64,000 nucleotides of DNA, from NCBI RefSeq assembly GCF_000725385.1, contig NZ_CP008884.1, positions 1,240,001 to 1,304,000 of the forward strand, written 5' to 3'. Of this stretch, positions 53,541 to 62,522 are shown piece after piece (position 1 is the first letter of the stretch; every line of letters starts with the position of its first letter). A program made the position numbers and the translations under genes. This stretch comes from Dyella japonica A8. GTDB taxonomy: Bacteria; Pseudomonadota; Gammaproteobacteria; Xanthomonadales; Rhodanobacteraceae. Below the pieces are notes generated by a model. It searched no databases, had not been told where the DNA came from, and saw only the letters and a program-made list of their open reading frames with translations.

Positions 53541-56234
53541 ATGGATCAGCTCGACGACATCCTTCATCAAGACCTCGACCCGACCGAAACCCAGGAATGG
53601 GTCGAATCGCTCAATGCCGTCATCAACCACGATGGCACCGAGCGCGCGCATTACCTCTTGGAGAAGATGGTCGATTCGACGCGCCGGGCCGGCGGCTACT
53701 TGCCGTTCAACCCGACCACCGAATACGTCAACACCATTTCGCCGGGCAACGAAGCCAAGATGCCGGGCGACGCGGCGATGGAATGGCGTATCCGCACGCT
53801 GATCCGCTGGAACGCGATGGCCATGGTCGTGCGCGCCAACCGCAAGCCGGGCGAGCTGGGCGGGCATATCGCTTCCTTTGCCTCGTCGGCGACGCTGTAC
53901 GACGTGGGCTTCAACCATTTCTGGCGCGCACCGAGCGCCGATCACCCGGGTGACCTGGTGTTCCACCAGGGCCACTCCAGCCCGGGCGTCTATGCGCGTT
54001 CCTTCCTGGAAGGCCGCATCTCCGAAGAACAGCTCGACCTGTTCCGCATGGAAGTGGCCGGCCATGGCCGTGGCCTGTCCTCGTACCCGCACCCGTGGCT
54101 GATGCCGGATTACTGGCAGGTGCCGACGGTGTCGATGGGTCTGGGCCCGATCCAGGCCATCTACCAGGCGCAGTTCTGGAAGTACCTGGAACATCGCGGC
54201 CTGATGCCCAAGACCGACCGCAAGATCTGGTGCTTCATGGGCGACGGCGAAACCGACGAGCCCGAATCGCTGGGCGCCATCTCGCTGGCCGGCCGCGAAG
54301 GCCTGGACAACCTGGTGTTCGTGATCAACGCCAACCTGCAGCGCCTGGACGGTCCGGTGCGCGGCAACGGCAAGATCATCCAGGAACTGGAAGGCGTGTT
54401 CCGTGGCGCCGGCTGGAATGCCATCAAGGTCGTTTGGGGCAGCTACTGGGATCCGCTCCTTGCCCGTGACACCAAGGGCGTGCTGCGCAAGCTGATGATG
54501 GAAACCGTCGACGGCGAGTACCAGGCGTGCAAGGCCTTCGGTGGCGCGTACACGCGCGAGCACTTCTTCAATAAGTACCCCGAAACCCGCGAGATGGTCG
54601 CCAACCTGTCCGACGACGACATCTGGCGCCTCAACCGCGGTGGCCACGATCCGCACAAGGTGTACGCGGCGTACGACCAGGCCACCAAGACCAAGGGCAT
54701 GCCGACCGTGATCCTCGCCAAGACGGTGAAGGGTTACGGCATGGGCGCGGCCGGCGAATCGCAGAACCCGACGCATCAGCAGAAGAAGCTGGATGCCGAC
54801 GCTGTGCGCCACTTCCGCGACCGCTTCAACATCCCGGTGTCGGACGACAAGCTGGCCGACGTGCCGTACTACCACCCGGGCAAGAACTCGCCGGAAGTGG
54901 AATACATGCTGGAGCGTCGCCGCGCGCTGGGCGGCTTCCTGCCGCAGCGTCGCCGCCATGCCGACGCCAAGCTCAAGACGCCGGAACTGTCGGCATTCGA
55001 GCAGATCACCAAGGGCACGGGCGAGCGCGAAATCTCCACCACCATGGCGCTGGTGCGCGGCATGAACCTGCTGCTGCGCGACAAGCAGATCGGCGAGCGC
55101 ATCGTGCCCATCGTGGCCGACGAAGCGCGCACGTTCGGCATGGAAGGCATGTTCCGCCAGATCGGCATCTACGCGCCGTTCGGCCAGAAGTACCGTCCGC
55201 AGGACGCCGACCAGCTGCTGTACTACCGCGAAGACCAGAAGGGCCAGGTGCTGCAGGAAGGCATCTCCGAGGCCGGCGGCATGGCCGCCTGGATGGCCGC
55301 GGCGACCAGCTACAGCATCAGCAACCAGGCGATGCTGCCGTTCTTCATCTACTACTCGATGTTCGGCTTCCAGCGCATCGGCGACCTGGCCTGGGCGGCG
55401 GGCGACATGCGCGCGCGCGGCTTCCTGGTCGGCGGCACGGCCGGTCGTACCACGCTCAACGGCGAAGGCCTGCAGCACGAAGACGGCCACTCGCACCTGA
55501 TGGCCGGCGCCATCCCGAACGTGAAGTCGTATGACCCGACCTTCTCGTACGAAGTGGCGGTGATCCTGCAGGACGGCACCCGTCGCATGGTGCAGGAGCA
55601 GGAAGACGTCTACTACTACATCACCGTGATGAACGAGAACTACAGCCACCCCGATCTGCCGCAGGGCGTCGAGGAAGGCATCATCAAGGGCATGTACCTG
55701 TTCAAGGATGCCGGCAAGCCGAAGAAGGGCGAGCCGCGCGTGCAGCTGATGGGTTCGGGCACGATCCTGCGCGAAGTCATCGCCGCCGCCGAGCTGCTGG
55801 AGAAGGATTTTGGTGTCACCGCCGACATCTGGTCCTGCCCGAGCTTCGTCGAGCTGCGTCGCGACGGTTTCGATGCGGAGCGCTGGAACCGCCTGCATCC
55901 GGAAGCCGAGCAGCGCGTGCCGTACGTCACCAGCCTGCTGCAGGGCCGCCAGGGTCCGGCCGTGGCCGCCACCGACTACGTGCGCGAATACGCCGACCAG
56001 ATCCGCGCCTTCATGCCGGACGGCATGCGCTTCACCGTGCTGGGCACCGACGGTTTCGGTCGCTCGGATACGCGTGAGCACCTGCGTGGCTTCTTCGAGG
56101 TCGATCGTTACTGGATCGCCCAGGCCGCCCTTTCCGCCCTGGCGAAGGAAGGCAAGGTCAATCCGAAGGACGTGGCCCGCGCCATCAAGACCTACAAGCT
56201 GGATCCGGACAAGCCGAATCCCGAAACGGTCTGA
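53541..56234 (+). CDS. aceE: Pyruvate dehydrogenase E1 component, homodimeric type
   Basis: 897 residues, standard length. Landmarks: GGHIASFASSATLYDVGFNHFW near 110, the thiamine-diphosphate motif MGDGETDEPESLGAISLAGREGLDNLVFVINANLQRLDGPVRGN near 230-275 (G-D-G-x22-N), and the transketolase-like central part with GRTTLNGEGLQHEDGHSH. E1 decarboxylates pyruvate and acetylates the lipoyl group of AceF. aceF and lpd are not in view downstream, as a terminator follows at once. aceE is therefore likely a separate transcript here. The unusual repeat-rich region upstream may affect its expression. Confidence 0.96.
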   Translation: MDQLDDILHQDLDPTETQEWVESLNAVINHDGTERAHYLLEKMVDSTRRAGGYLPFNPTTEYVNTISPGNEAKMPGDAAMEWRIRTLIRWNAMAMVVRANRKPGELGGHIASFASSATLYDVGFNHFWRAPSADHPGDLVFHQGHSSPGVYARSFLEGRISEEQLDLFRMEVAGHGRGLSSYPHPWLMPDYWQVPTVSMGLGPIQAIYQAQFWKYLEHRGLMPKTDRKIWCFMGDGETDEPESLGAISLAGREGLDNLVFVINANLQRLDGPVRGNGKIIQELEGVFRGAGWNAIKVVWGSYWDPLLARDTKGVLRKLMMETVDGEYQACKAFGGAYTREHFFNKYPETREMVANLSDDDIWRLNRGGHDPHKVYAAYDQATKTKGMPTVILAKTVKGYGMGAAGESQNPTHQQKKLDADAVRHFRDRFNIPVSDDKLADVPYYHPGKNSPEVEYMLERRRALGGFLPQRRRHADAKLKTPELSAFEQITKGTGEREISTTMALVRGMNLLLRDKQIGERIVPIVADEARTFGMEGMFRQIGIYAPFGQKYRPQDADQLLYYREDQKGQVLQEGISEAGGMAAWMAAATSYSISNQAMLPFFIYYSMFGFQRIGDLAWAAGDMRARGFLVGGTAGRTTLNGEGLQHEDGHSHLMAGAIPNVKSYDPTFSYEVAVILQDGTRRMVQEQEDVYYYITVMNENYSHPDLPQGVEEGIIKGMYLFKDAGKPKKGEPRVQLMGSGTILREVIAAAELLEKDFGVTADIWSCPSFVELRRDGFDAERWNRLHPEAEQRVPYVTSLLQGRQGPAVAATDYVREYADQIRAFMPDGMRFTVLGTDGFGRSDTREHLRGFFEVDRYWIAQAALSALAKEGKVNPKDVARAIKTYKLDPDKPNPETV

Positions 56235-56263
56235 GGCGAAAGCCCGTACCGCTGATGCAAGAC

Positions 56264-56293
56264 AAAAACGCCGCGGTCACCCGCGGCGTTTTT
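56264..56293 (+). terminator. Terminator after aceE
   Basis: AAAAACGCCGCGG at 56264-56276 pairs with CCGCGGCGTTTTT at 56281-56293 over TCAC. The 5-nt U-run at the right makes it a good rho-independent terminator. Confidence 0.94.
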
Positions 56294-56307
56294 CTTTGAC
56301 CGGTTTT

Positions 56308-56386
56308 GTGGGAGCGCACCCTGTGCGCGACAAACCCGCGACGAGACATGTTTGTGCGAGCCGTCGCGCACAGGGTGCGCTCCCAC
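56308..56386. repeat. REP pair D
   Basis: Unit at 56308-56331, identical to pair A's, with its inverse at 56363-56386. It lies just after the aceE terminator and before the terminator of the DUF883-like gene. Confidence 0.85.
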
Positions 56387-56417
56387 AGATACGGCGATCT
56401 GCACAAACAGCCGTCCA

Positions 56418-56444
56418 AAAAGAAACCCGCCTTTCGGCGGGTTC
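56418..56444 (-). terminator. Terminator of the DUF883-like gene
   Basis: AACCCGCC at 56425-56432 pairs with GGCGGGTT at 56437-56444 over 4 nt, with TTTCTTTTT on the minus strand. It is 25 nt past the stop. Confidence 0.92.
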
Positions 56445-56468
56445 GTACTCACTGTCGGAAAGCACAAA

Positions 56469-56792
56469 TCAATCATCGTCGCGGCTGCGGAAAAGATGCC
56501 GCAGCAGGAAGAATGCCCCTACCGTGCCGGCCACGATCGCCGTGGTCGCCACCGGATGGCGGGTGACGTGGCGGCGCAGGCGGCGGTACTGGTAGTTGGC
56601 CTCGTCGGCGAAATCCTCTGCGGCGTGGCCGATGCGCCGCGCGTACGCGGTGCGGCTGCGGCCAAAGCGGCGGCCGGCGTCGCGGCCGCGCTCCATCAGA
56701 TCGTCCGCCCGGCTGGCGGCCTCGCCGGCATAGTGCCGCACGCGGTCACGGACGCCGTTGACGGTGTTCTCAAGGTCATGGTGGCGGCTCAT
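56469..56792 (-). CDS. DUF883/ElaB-YqjD-like membrane-anchored protein
   Basis: ATG 56792 follows AAGGAGG with good spacing and gives 107 residues. The first 80 are charged and predicted helical (ENTVNGVRDRVRHYAGEAAS, then R-R-F-G-R-S-R-T-A-Y), followed by one membrane helix (VATTAIVAGTVGAFFLL) and a C-terminal charged tail ending in three Asp. This is the layout of the ElaB/YqjD group that tethers ribosomes to the inner membrane in E. coli. The role here is inferred from shape only. Confidence 0.75.
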   Translation of the reverse strand: MSRHHDLENTVNGVRDRVRHYAGEAASRADDLMERGRDAGRRFGRSRTAYARRIGHAAEDFADEANYQYRRLRRHVTRHPVATTAIVAGTVGAFFLLRHLFRSRDDD

Positions 56793-56869
56793 GGCGTCCT
56801 CCTTGCGAGACAGGGTTCTCACGTTGCCAGCGGCGGTGTGAGCGGTGCGTAAATGATGAAGCGGCCTGT

Positions 56870-58075
56870 TCAGCCGTTATGTCGGTAATGGCTGGAACTG
56901 TCGTGGCTGTCTGCCGCGAGCGCATGCGCAATGGCATGCCGGACTGGGGGCAGCGCCTGGCTGGCCCGCAGCAGCGCCGAGCGGGCACGGCGTGCGATCG
57001 GGCGATCGTCGGTGTACATGGTGACGATGGCCATGGTGGCGGCGTACAGCGGCCAGGTGGCGAGCCGGTGCATGCGCTGATAGCGCTGCAACAGCCCGGG
57101 CGAGGCGATATCACCACCGCCAGCTGCCGCGCGCCGGATCAGCGAGGCAAGCGTGTCGATGCTGCGCAGCCCCAGGTTGAAGCCGTGGGCGGTGACCGGA
57201 TGCATGCCCACGGCCGCGTCGCCGACCAGGGCGAAGCGCGGCGCGACGAATCGGCGCGCATACACGCCGACCAATGGATAGGTGTGCCGCGTCGACACCA
57301 GTCGCATGTCACCGAAATAGTGATCGAAACGACGGCGCATCTCCGCGTTGAAGGCGTCGTCGTCCCTGTCCATGAGCCGCTGCATGTCGTGTGGCGGCAA
57401 GGTCACGACGATGGATGCTTCGCCGTTGTGCAGGGGCAGCGCGGCCAGGGTCTGTGCATGGCCGAACCATTCCAGCGCTTCGCCAGCGTGGGGCTTCTCC
57501 AATGCCATGCGGCAGACCAGCATGGTCTTGCCGAAGTCGTGCATATCGGCTGCGATGCCGGCATCGCGTCGCACGCGTGAGAAGCGGCTGTCGGCGCCGA
57601 CGACCAGTCGTGCGGACACCTTGCTGCCATCGGACAGGTGCAGGTGCGCCGCGTCGCCATCCCAGGTGACACCTTCCACCGAGGTGCCGCATGCCAGCGT
57701 CACGCGCGGCTCGTGTTCGATGCTGGCGAACGCGGCGCGGCGAATGCGATCGTTCGGCACGAGGAAGCCCAGTTCGTTGTCGTGCCTGTCACACGGCGTG
57801 ACGTGCAGGCCATGCCGTCCGTGCCCGTTGAGCACGCGTGCGCTGCGGAGTGGCGATGCGTCCACGGGGCCAAGCCGCTGCCAGATGCCGAGCTCATCGA
57901 GGATGCGCACGGAGCGGGGCGTCAACGCGATCTCTCGCCCGTCGAACGGTGGCTCGTGCAAGGTATCCCGCGCTTGTTGTTCGATCACCAGGATGCTGAG
58001 GCCGGAGTCCGCCAGCGATCGGGCGAGGCACAGGCCGGCGGGGCCGCCGCCGACGATCGCGATATCCACATTCAT
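56870..58075 (-). CDS. ubiM: FAD-dependent ubiquinone-type hydroxylase (UbiM-like)
   Basis: 401 residues. N-terminal FAD fingerprint IVGGGPAGLCLARSLAD, mid-chain LVVGADSRFSRVRR (the D-G/D-S motif of aromatic hydroxylases) and late FALVGDAAVGMHPVTAHGFNLGLRSID. This is the UbiH/Coq6 flavoprotein monooxygenase family. The GMHPVTAHGFNLGL stretch fits UbiM, a known broad-specificity Ubi hydroxylase of some proteobacteria. It hydroxylates the ubiquinone ring precursor. Without comparison to UbiH/UbiI copies elsewhere the exact ring position is uncertain. Stands alone on the minus strand. Confidence 0.8.
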   Translation of the reverse strand: MNVDIAIVGGGPAGLCLARSLADSGLSILVIEQQARDTLHEPPFDGREIALTPRSVRILDELGIWQRLGPVDASPLRSARVLNGHGRHGLHVTPCDRHDNELGFLVPNDRIRRAAFASIEHEPRVTLACGTSVEGVTWDGDAAHLHLSDGSKVSARLVVGADSRFSRVRRDAGIAADMHDFGKTMLVCRMALEKPHAGEALEWFGHAQTLAALPLHNGEASIVVTLPPHDMQRLMDRDDDAFNAEMRRRFDHYFGDMRLVSTRHTYPLVGVYARRFVAPRFALVGDAAVGMHPVTAHGFNLGLRSIDTLASLIRRAAAGGGDIASPGLLQRYQRMHRLATWPLYAATMAIVTMYTDDRPIARRARSALLRASQALPPVRHAIAHALAADSHDSSSHYRHNG

Positions 58076-58419
58076 GGCATGGCACGCAGGAAAGGGTGGC
58101 CCATGCTATCGGGCGCCTGGGCGTCGCCATTGATGCGGATCAAACCAGTGCGCTTCGGTGTCTGGTCCGGTGGCGGTGGCGGACGCTATTGAGAACGGAG
58201 GCCGCGGTAGAGCTTGTTCACGCTCTTTGAGCCTATTCAAAATCTTGCTAGACACTCCGTCCCCCTCACCGTCATTCCCGCGAACCCCGAAAAGGGGGCA
58301 AGAGCGGGAATCCAGCGTCTTTTTCCGTGGTGTTCAGAGCCTAAAGGCACTGGATTCCAGCTTTCGCGGGAATGACGGTGAGGGAAACTTGGTGCATGAA
58401 GGGGATGGTGAGCCGGCTT
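58076..58419. other. Intergenic region with dRS3-like repeat copy 3
   Basis: About 340 bases without a supported gene. At 58274-58312 an ATTCCCGCG...GCGGGAAT dyad carries an insertion in its centre. Its inverse (CTGGATTCCAGCTTTCGCGGGAATGACGG) lies at 58350-58378. It is similar to the element at 43.4 kb. I see nothing else in the stretch. Confidence 0.75.
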
Positions 58420-59688
58420 TTAGAGCGTGGCTTCCGCGCCTGCCGGTTCCTGGGGCACGTCCGCGCGAAGGCTCTGCCGGCGGCGCAGCGTGGGAAACAT
58501 GGCCATCCACAGACCCACCACCACCAGCGTGCCGATGCCGCCGATCACCGTGGCGTTGACCGCGCCCACCCAGGCGGCGAGCAGGCCGGATTCGAACTCG
58601 CCCAGCTGGTTCGATGTATTGATGAAGATGGCATTCACCGCGCTGACGCGGCCGCGCATGTCGTCCGGCGTATCGAGCTGCACCAGCGCGCCACGGATCA
58701 CCATGCTCACCATGTCGAGCGCGCCCAGTGCGAACAGGGCGGCCAGCGATAGCCACAGCACCTTCGATACGGCGAACACCAGCGTCGCCACGCCGAAGCC
58801 AGCCACGGAAGCGAACATGATCGGCCCCACCCGTCGTTCCATCGAATGACGCGCGAGCCACAGCGACATCAACAGCGCACCCACGGCCGGTGCCGCGCGC
58901 AGCAGGCCAAGTCCCCACGGGCCGGTATGCAGGATGTCCCTGGCGAAGATGGGCAGCAGGGCGGTGGCGCCACCCAGCAGCACCGCGAACAGGTCCAGCG
59001 AGATCACGCCGAGTACGTCGGGGCGATGGCGTATGAAATGCACGCCGGCAAACAAGGTCTTCAAGGTGGCCGGCTCGCGCCTGGGCTGTGCCTGTTCGTA
59101 ACGCAGGCGGGCCATCAGCACGACGGCGACCAGATAAAGCAGCGCGCAGACGCTGTAGACCGTGCCCGGCCCGGCGACGTAAAGCAGGCCGCCGACGGCA
59201 GGCCCCAGGATCATCGCGGCTTGTCCCGCCGATGCACTGGCGGCCATGGCGCGCGGCAGGATGGGCGATGGCACCAGGGCGGGCAGCATCGACTGCAATG
59301 CCGGGAACTCGAATGCCTTGGCGACGCCGATGACGAACACCAGCGCGAGGATCATCGTCTCGTGCGTAAGCCGCATCAGCGTGATGGCGGCGAGCACGGC
59401 GATGGCCAGCATGTCCACGATCTGCCCCAGCATCACGATGCGGCGGCGCTCGAACTGGTCGGCGACGTGGCCCGCGGGCAGCGCGAGCATCACCGACGGG
59501 AAGAACTGCACCAGCCCGATCAGGCCCAGGTCCAGTGCGCGGCCGGTGATGGCATAGATCTGCCAGCCGACGGCGACCGACAACATCTGGAAGCCAAAGC
59601 CCGAACAGATCCGGGCGAACCAGAACTGCACGAATGCCGGATGTGAGCGCAACGAATCCGCGGAAGCTTGCGCGGGGGAGGACGCCAT
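58420..59688 (-). CDS. MFS transporter (MFS_3/EntS-like)
   Basis: ATG 59688 (422 residues) follows AAGGAT. About twelve membrane helices: the first at about residue 25-45 (ICSGFGFQMLSVAVGWQIYAI), then GLVQFFPSVMLALPAGHVADQFERRRIVM, whose G-H-V-A-D-x-x-x-R-R-R is the MFS motif A loop. Similar exporters move siderophores, drugs or metabolites. No neighbouring substrate gene is evident. It is divergent from the DUF3247 gene and ends with a charged tail. Confidence 0.87.
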   Translation of the reverse strand: MASSPAQASADSLRSHPAFVQFWFARICSGFGFQMLSVAVGWQIYAITGRALDLGLIGLVQFFPSVMLALPAGHVADQFERRRIVMLGQIVDMLAIAVLAAITLMRLTHETMILALVFVIGVAKAFEFPALQSMLPALVPSPILPRAMAASASAGQAAMILGPAVGGLLYVAGPGTVYSVCALLYLVAVVLMARLRYEQAQPRREPATLKTLFAGVHFIRHRPDVLGVISLDLFAVLLGGATALLPIFARDILHTGPWGLGLLRAAPAVGALLMSLWLARHSMERRVGPIMFASVAGFGVATLVFAVSKVLWLSLAALFALGALDMVSMVIRGALVQLDTPDDMRGRVSAVNAIFINTSNQLGEFESGLLAAWVGAVNATVIGGIGTLVVVGLWMAMFPTLRRRQSLRADVPQEPAGAEATL

Positions 59689-59828
59689 GGAAGATCCTTG
59701 CGGGGACCGGATCATTATCGATGGCTGAAGCGGCGCGACAAAGCACCACGGCTTCACGTCGGCGTGATGGGGCCTTGCCCCCCGCCGCCTTAGGGTGGGC
59801 GTGTGAAAGCCAGCCGAGGAGGTGAACC

Positions 59829-60131
59829 ATGGGCCAGTTTGCCGAACGCGTGTATACCGATCCCGCCATGATCCAGCGCCTGGAGGACCTGATCGAGCAG
59901 TTGCCGACGGGCGGCCACGTGGTGCTGCAGCTCGCCGACGGCACCTGCTGTGAAGGCGTGGTGTGCGAGAGCCCAAGCGTGCAGGTATTCCGCGACCCTC
60001 AGGAAAACGAAGGCATCAACGGCGTGCTGCGACTCGAACGGCCGGACGAGCCGGCCTGGACGCGCTACGTCTGGCTGGGTGACATCCAAAGCGTGGAGCA
60101 GCTCGATTCCATCACGGGCAGCGAGGCCTGA
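59829..60131 (+). CDS. DUF3247 family protein
   Basis: 100 residues after a strong AGGAGGTG site. No signal peptide or membrane segment. The segments Y-T-D-P-A-M-I-Q-R-L-E-D-L, V-V-L-Q-L-A-D-G-T-C-C-E-G-V-V, P-S-V-Q-V-F-R-D and TRYVWLGDIQSVEQL match DUF3247, which I recall as nearly confined to xanthomonads. It is likely a small beta-rich fold. Function unknown. It diverges from the MFS gene and converges with the acyltransferase. Confidence 0.85.
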   Translation: MGQFAERVYTDPAMIQRLEDLIEQLPTGGHVVLQLADGTCCEGVVCESPSVQVFRDPQENEGINGVLRLERPDEPAWTRYVWLGDIQSVEQLDSITGSEA

Positions 60132-60151
60132 GGCCTCGCCGCCCGTCATGC

Positions 60152-61384
60152 TCACGCCCCTTGCGTGCTTGCCGTCAGTGAGGGTTCGCGCCGTGCTGCA
60201 CGGGGCACGGCGTCAAGCCCGAACAGCGGACGCAGCCAGCGCGTGCGGCGGATCACGTACTCATGCAGCGCCGCGCAACCGACCACCGTGCCTGCCAGCA
60301 CCAGCGTCGGTTCCAGCACGGGGCCGAGCTTGAGCGGAAGCAGCCAGTAGGCCGCGGCGAGCATCACGCTCTGGTGCAGGACGTACCAGGGGAACACGGC
60401 CTCACGCGCATAGGGCAGCCAGCGGAACGGGCGGTTGAGGTATTGGTGTCCCCAGCCCAGCACCGCGGCAATGGCGCTCCACATATAGAAGAAGCGCAGG
60501 GCGTGCATACACAGCATGCCCAGGCGACCCACGGCCAGCCCGGGGGCCGACCCGCCGCCGATGGCGATCAGGTCGCTCAGGCGGTCCAGCAGCAGGAAGG
60601 CGGCAAAGCAGAACACGGCCATGCCCAGCGAACGCCGACGCAGCCGCGCCAGCTCGTCCCAGAGTTCTGCATGCGTGCCGATGGCGTAGCCATAGAAGAA
60701 CATCGTGGCGTAGCAGGCATGGGCATACCAGTCGCCGACCATGGCGTGGTTCTGGGGGAAGCGGGCCGCCAGCCACAGGTTGTACGCAAGCAAGGGCAGT
60801 GCAGGCAGCACCAGCAGCGGCCAGCCGCGCAGGCGATGGATGGCGCCGATCACGCGCTGCCCCCATGACGATTCCAGCGCCGGCAGCAGCGCGATCAGCA
60901 GCATGGTGTAGAGCCATACGTACGGCAGGTACCACAGGTGGTTCCAGGTGACGCCGAACTGCCAGCCGTCGAACGCGCCCGCCGGCCACGGGCCGCCGGT
61001 CCAGTAACGCAGCAGGAAGTGGCCAAAGCCCGGCGCCACCAGCCCGTTCACCACACCCTGCACATAAGGCTGAATGGGGATGACCACCGCCATGCCGAAC
61101 AACAGCGGCAGCAGCAGGCGCGTCGTGCGCTTCCACGCCAGTGCCGGCAGGCTCAGGCGGCCACGGAGGAAATGCACCGCCATGCCGGAGATCAGGAACA
61201 GCAGGTCCATGCGCCAGAACGCCGAGGCGATCATGGGGTAGGCCAGCCAGTCGGCGATATAGCTGCTCTTGAGATGGAACTTCCAATCGTCGGCCGGGCC
61301 CACGTAGAGCATGCCCAAGTGGTAGACGATCAGTAGGCCGAAGGCCAGGACGCGCAAGGCGTCGATGTCATGGCGGCGGTTCAT
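60152..61384 (-). CDS. Acyltransferase-3 family membrane protein, OpgC/MdoC-like
   Basis: Start at ATG 61384 gives 410 residues with about ten membrane segments. The N-terminus R-R-H-D-I-D-A-L-R-V-L-A-F-G-L-L-I-V-Y-H-L-G-M-L-Y puts the catalytic-type Arg and His at the family positions, followed by FWRMDLLFLISGMAVHFL. This layout is close to OpgC (MdoC), which succinylates osmoregulated periplasmic glucans, though substrate is not proven. It is divergent from the LytTR gene with about 154 nt between starts, so the two probably share a control region. No opgGH genes are in view. Confidence 0.82.
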   Translation of the reverse strand: MNRRHDIDALRVLAFGLLIVYHLGMLYVGPADDWKFHLKSSYIADWLAYPMIASAFWRMDLLFLISGMAVHFLRGRLSLPALAWKRTTRLLLPLLFGMAVVIPIQPYVQGVVNGLVAPGFGHFLLRYWTGGPWPAGAFDGWQFGVTWNHLWYLPYVWLYTMLLIALLPALESSWGQRVIGAIHRLRGWPLLVLPALPLLAYNLWLAARFPQNHAMVGDWYAHACYATMFFYGYAIGTHAELWDELARLRRRSLGMAVFCFAAFLLLDRLSDLIAIGGGSAPGLAVGRLGMLCMHALRFFYMWSAIAAVLGWGHQYLNRPFRWLPYAREAVFPWYVLHQSVMLAAAYWLLPLKLGPVLEPTLVLAGTVVGCAALHEYVIRRTRWLRPLFGLDAVPRAARREPSLTASTQGA

Positions 61385-61538
61385 GAACAGAACTCCGTGG
61401 GAAAGTGCCGCGCATGCTCCGCCGTCGCCAGCCCCGGGTCGCCCGCTAAGTGATTGATTGACCGAAAGTGGGGACGAGTGGCGGGTGGCAAGGGACGAAA
61501 TGTGCGGTTGAAACCATGCCCCACGTAGAATCCCGGCC

Positions 61539-62432
61539 ATGACCACGACCTCGTCGTTCGACTACATCCGCTTTCAGCGCTGGCGCCGACCTTTCGAGAT
61601 CGGCTTCTGGGTTGTCGTCCTGCTGGTCAATACCGTGTTCAACGGTATGGTGACGTGGTTCGACGTCACCTACCGGAGCCATCGCGCGCAGAGCATCGAG
61701 CCATGGATCTGGGAAGCGAGCAGCAGCGTGGTCATCCTGGCGCTGCTGCCGTTCGTGGTCATGGCCAGTCGCCGCTGGCCGCTCCGCCTGGATACCTGGC
61801 GGCAGAACCTGAAGATCCATATCGCGCTCAGCGTGCCGTTCTGCGTGGTGCATGTCGGCCTGATGATCGTGCTGCGCCTGATCGCATACCGGATGATCCT
61901 GGACTGGCGCTATCACTTCGGGGACGACTGGCTGCGGCAGCTGGGTTACGAATACCTGAAGGACATCCGCACCTACTTCCTGTTCCTGGCCACCATCGGC
62001 GGCTATCGCCTGCTCGTACTGCGCCTGCAGGGCGAAGCCAGCCTGCTGGCCGAGCCGGACGAGGGCCCACCGGTGGAGCCGGTCGACCGGCCCGAGCGCT
62101 TCCTGGTGCGCAAGCTGGGCAAGGAGTTCCTCATTGCAGCCCGCGAGATCGAATGGCTGCAGGCCTCCGGCAACTACGTGAACCTGCACGTGCGCGGTCG
62201 CGACTATCCGCTGCGCGCCACCATGGCCGGCATCGAGGAGCGGCTCGACCCCACGCGGTTCGTGCGCGTGCACCGCAGCTATCTGGTGAACCTGGACTAT
62301 CTCGCCGAGATGGAGCCGCTGGACACGGGCGACGCCCGGCTGACCATGCGCGATGGCGCCACGCTGCCGTGCAGCCGGCGCTTCCGTACCCAACTGCGCG
62401 AGCGCTTTGGCGACGTGCCTGTCGGCGCTTGA
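61539..62432 (+). CDS. Membrane-bound LytTR DNA-binding regulator
   Basis: 297 residues. Four membrane helices (about residues 20-160: IGFWVVVLLVNTVFNGMVTW, VVILALLPFVVMA, IHIALSVPFCVVHVGLMIVL, IRTYFLFLATIGGYRLLVL) are followed by an acidic linker and a C-terminal LytTR domain (FLVRKLGKEFLIAAREIEWL to RRFRTQLRER), with RVHRSYLVNLDYL as the recognition motif. No receiver domain is present. It is thus a one-component regulator that binds DNA from the membrane. A TAGAAT -10 at 61526-61531 predicts a start at the ATG itself. Its divergent acyltransferase is a natural target. Confidence 0.9.
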   Translation: MTTTSSFDYIRFQRWRRPFEIGFWVVVLLVNTVFNGMVTWFDVTYRSHRAQSIEPWIWEASSSVVILALLPFVVMASRRWPLRLDTWRQNLKIHIALSVPFCVVHVGLMIVLRLIAYRMILDWRYHFGDDWLRQLGYEYLKDIRTYFLFLATIGGYRLLVLRLQGEASLLAEPDEGPPVEPVDRPERFLVRKLGKEFLIAAREIEWLQASGNYVNLHVRGRDYPLRATMAGIEERLDPTRFVRVHRSYLVNLDYLAEMEPLDTGDARLTMRDGATLPCSRRFRTQLRERFGDVPVGA

Positions 62433-62522
62433 TCGACGCTCCTGCAACGAAGGGGAGGCAAGGTTGCAACGCCCCTGGACCTCGTTCCACTCTAACCGTC
62501 TAACCGCAACGGGATACCTTCC

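Noticed and set aside
53478..56081. An 867-codon open frame antisense to aceE
   Set aside because: aceE is unmistakable on the plus strand. The antisense frame has His/Ala/Val/Leu-rich shadow composition and no ribosome site.
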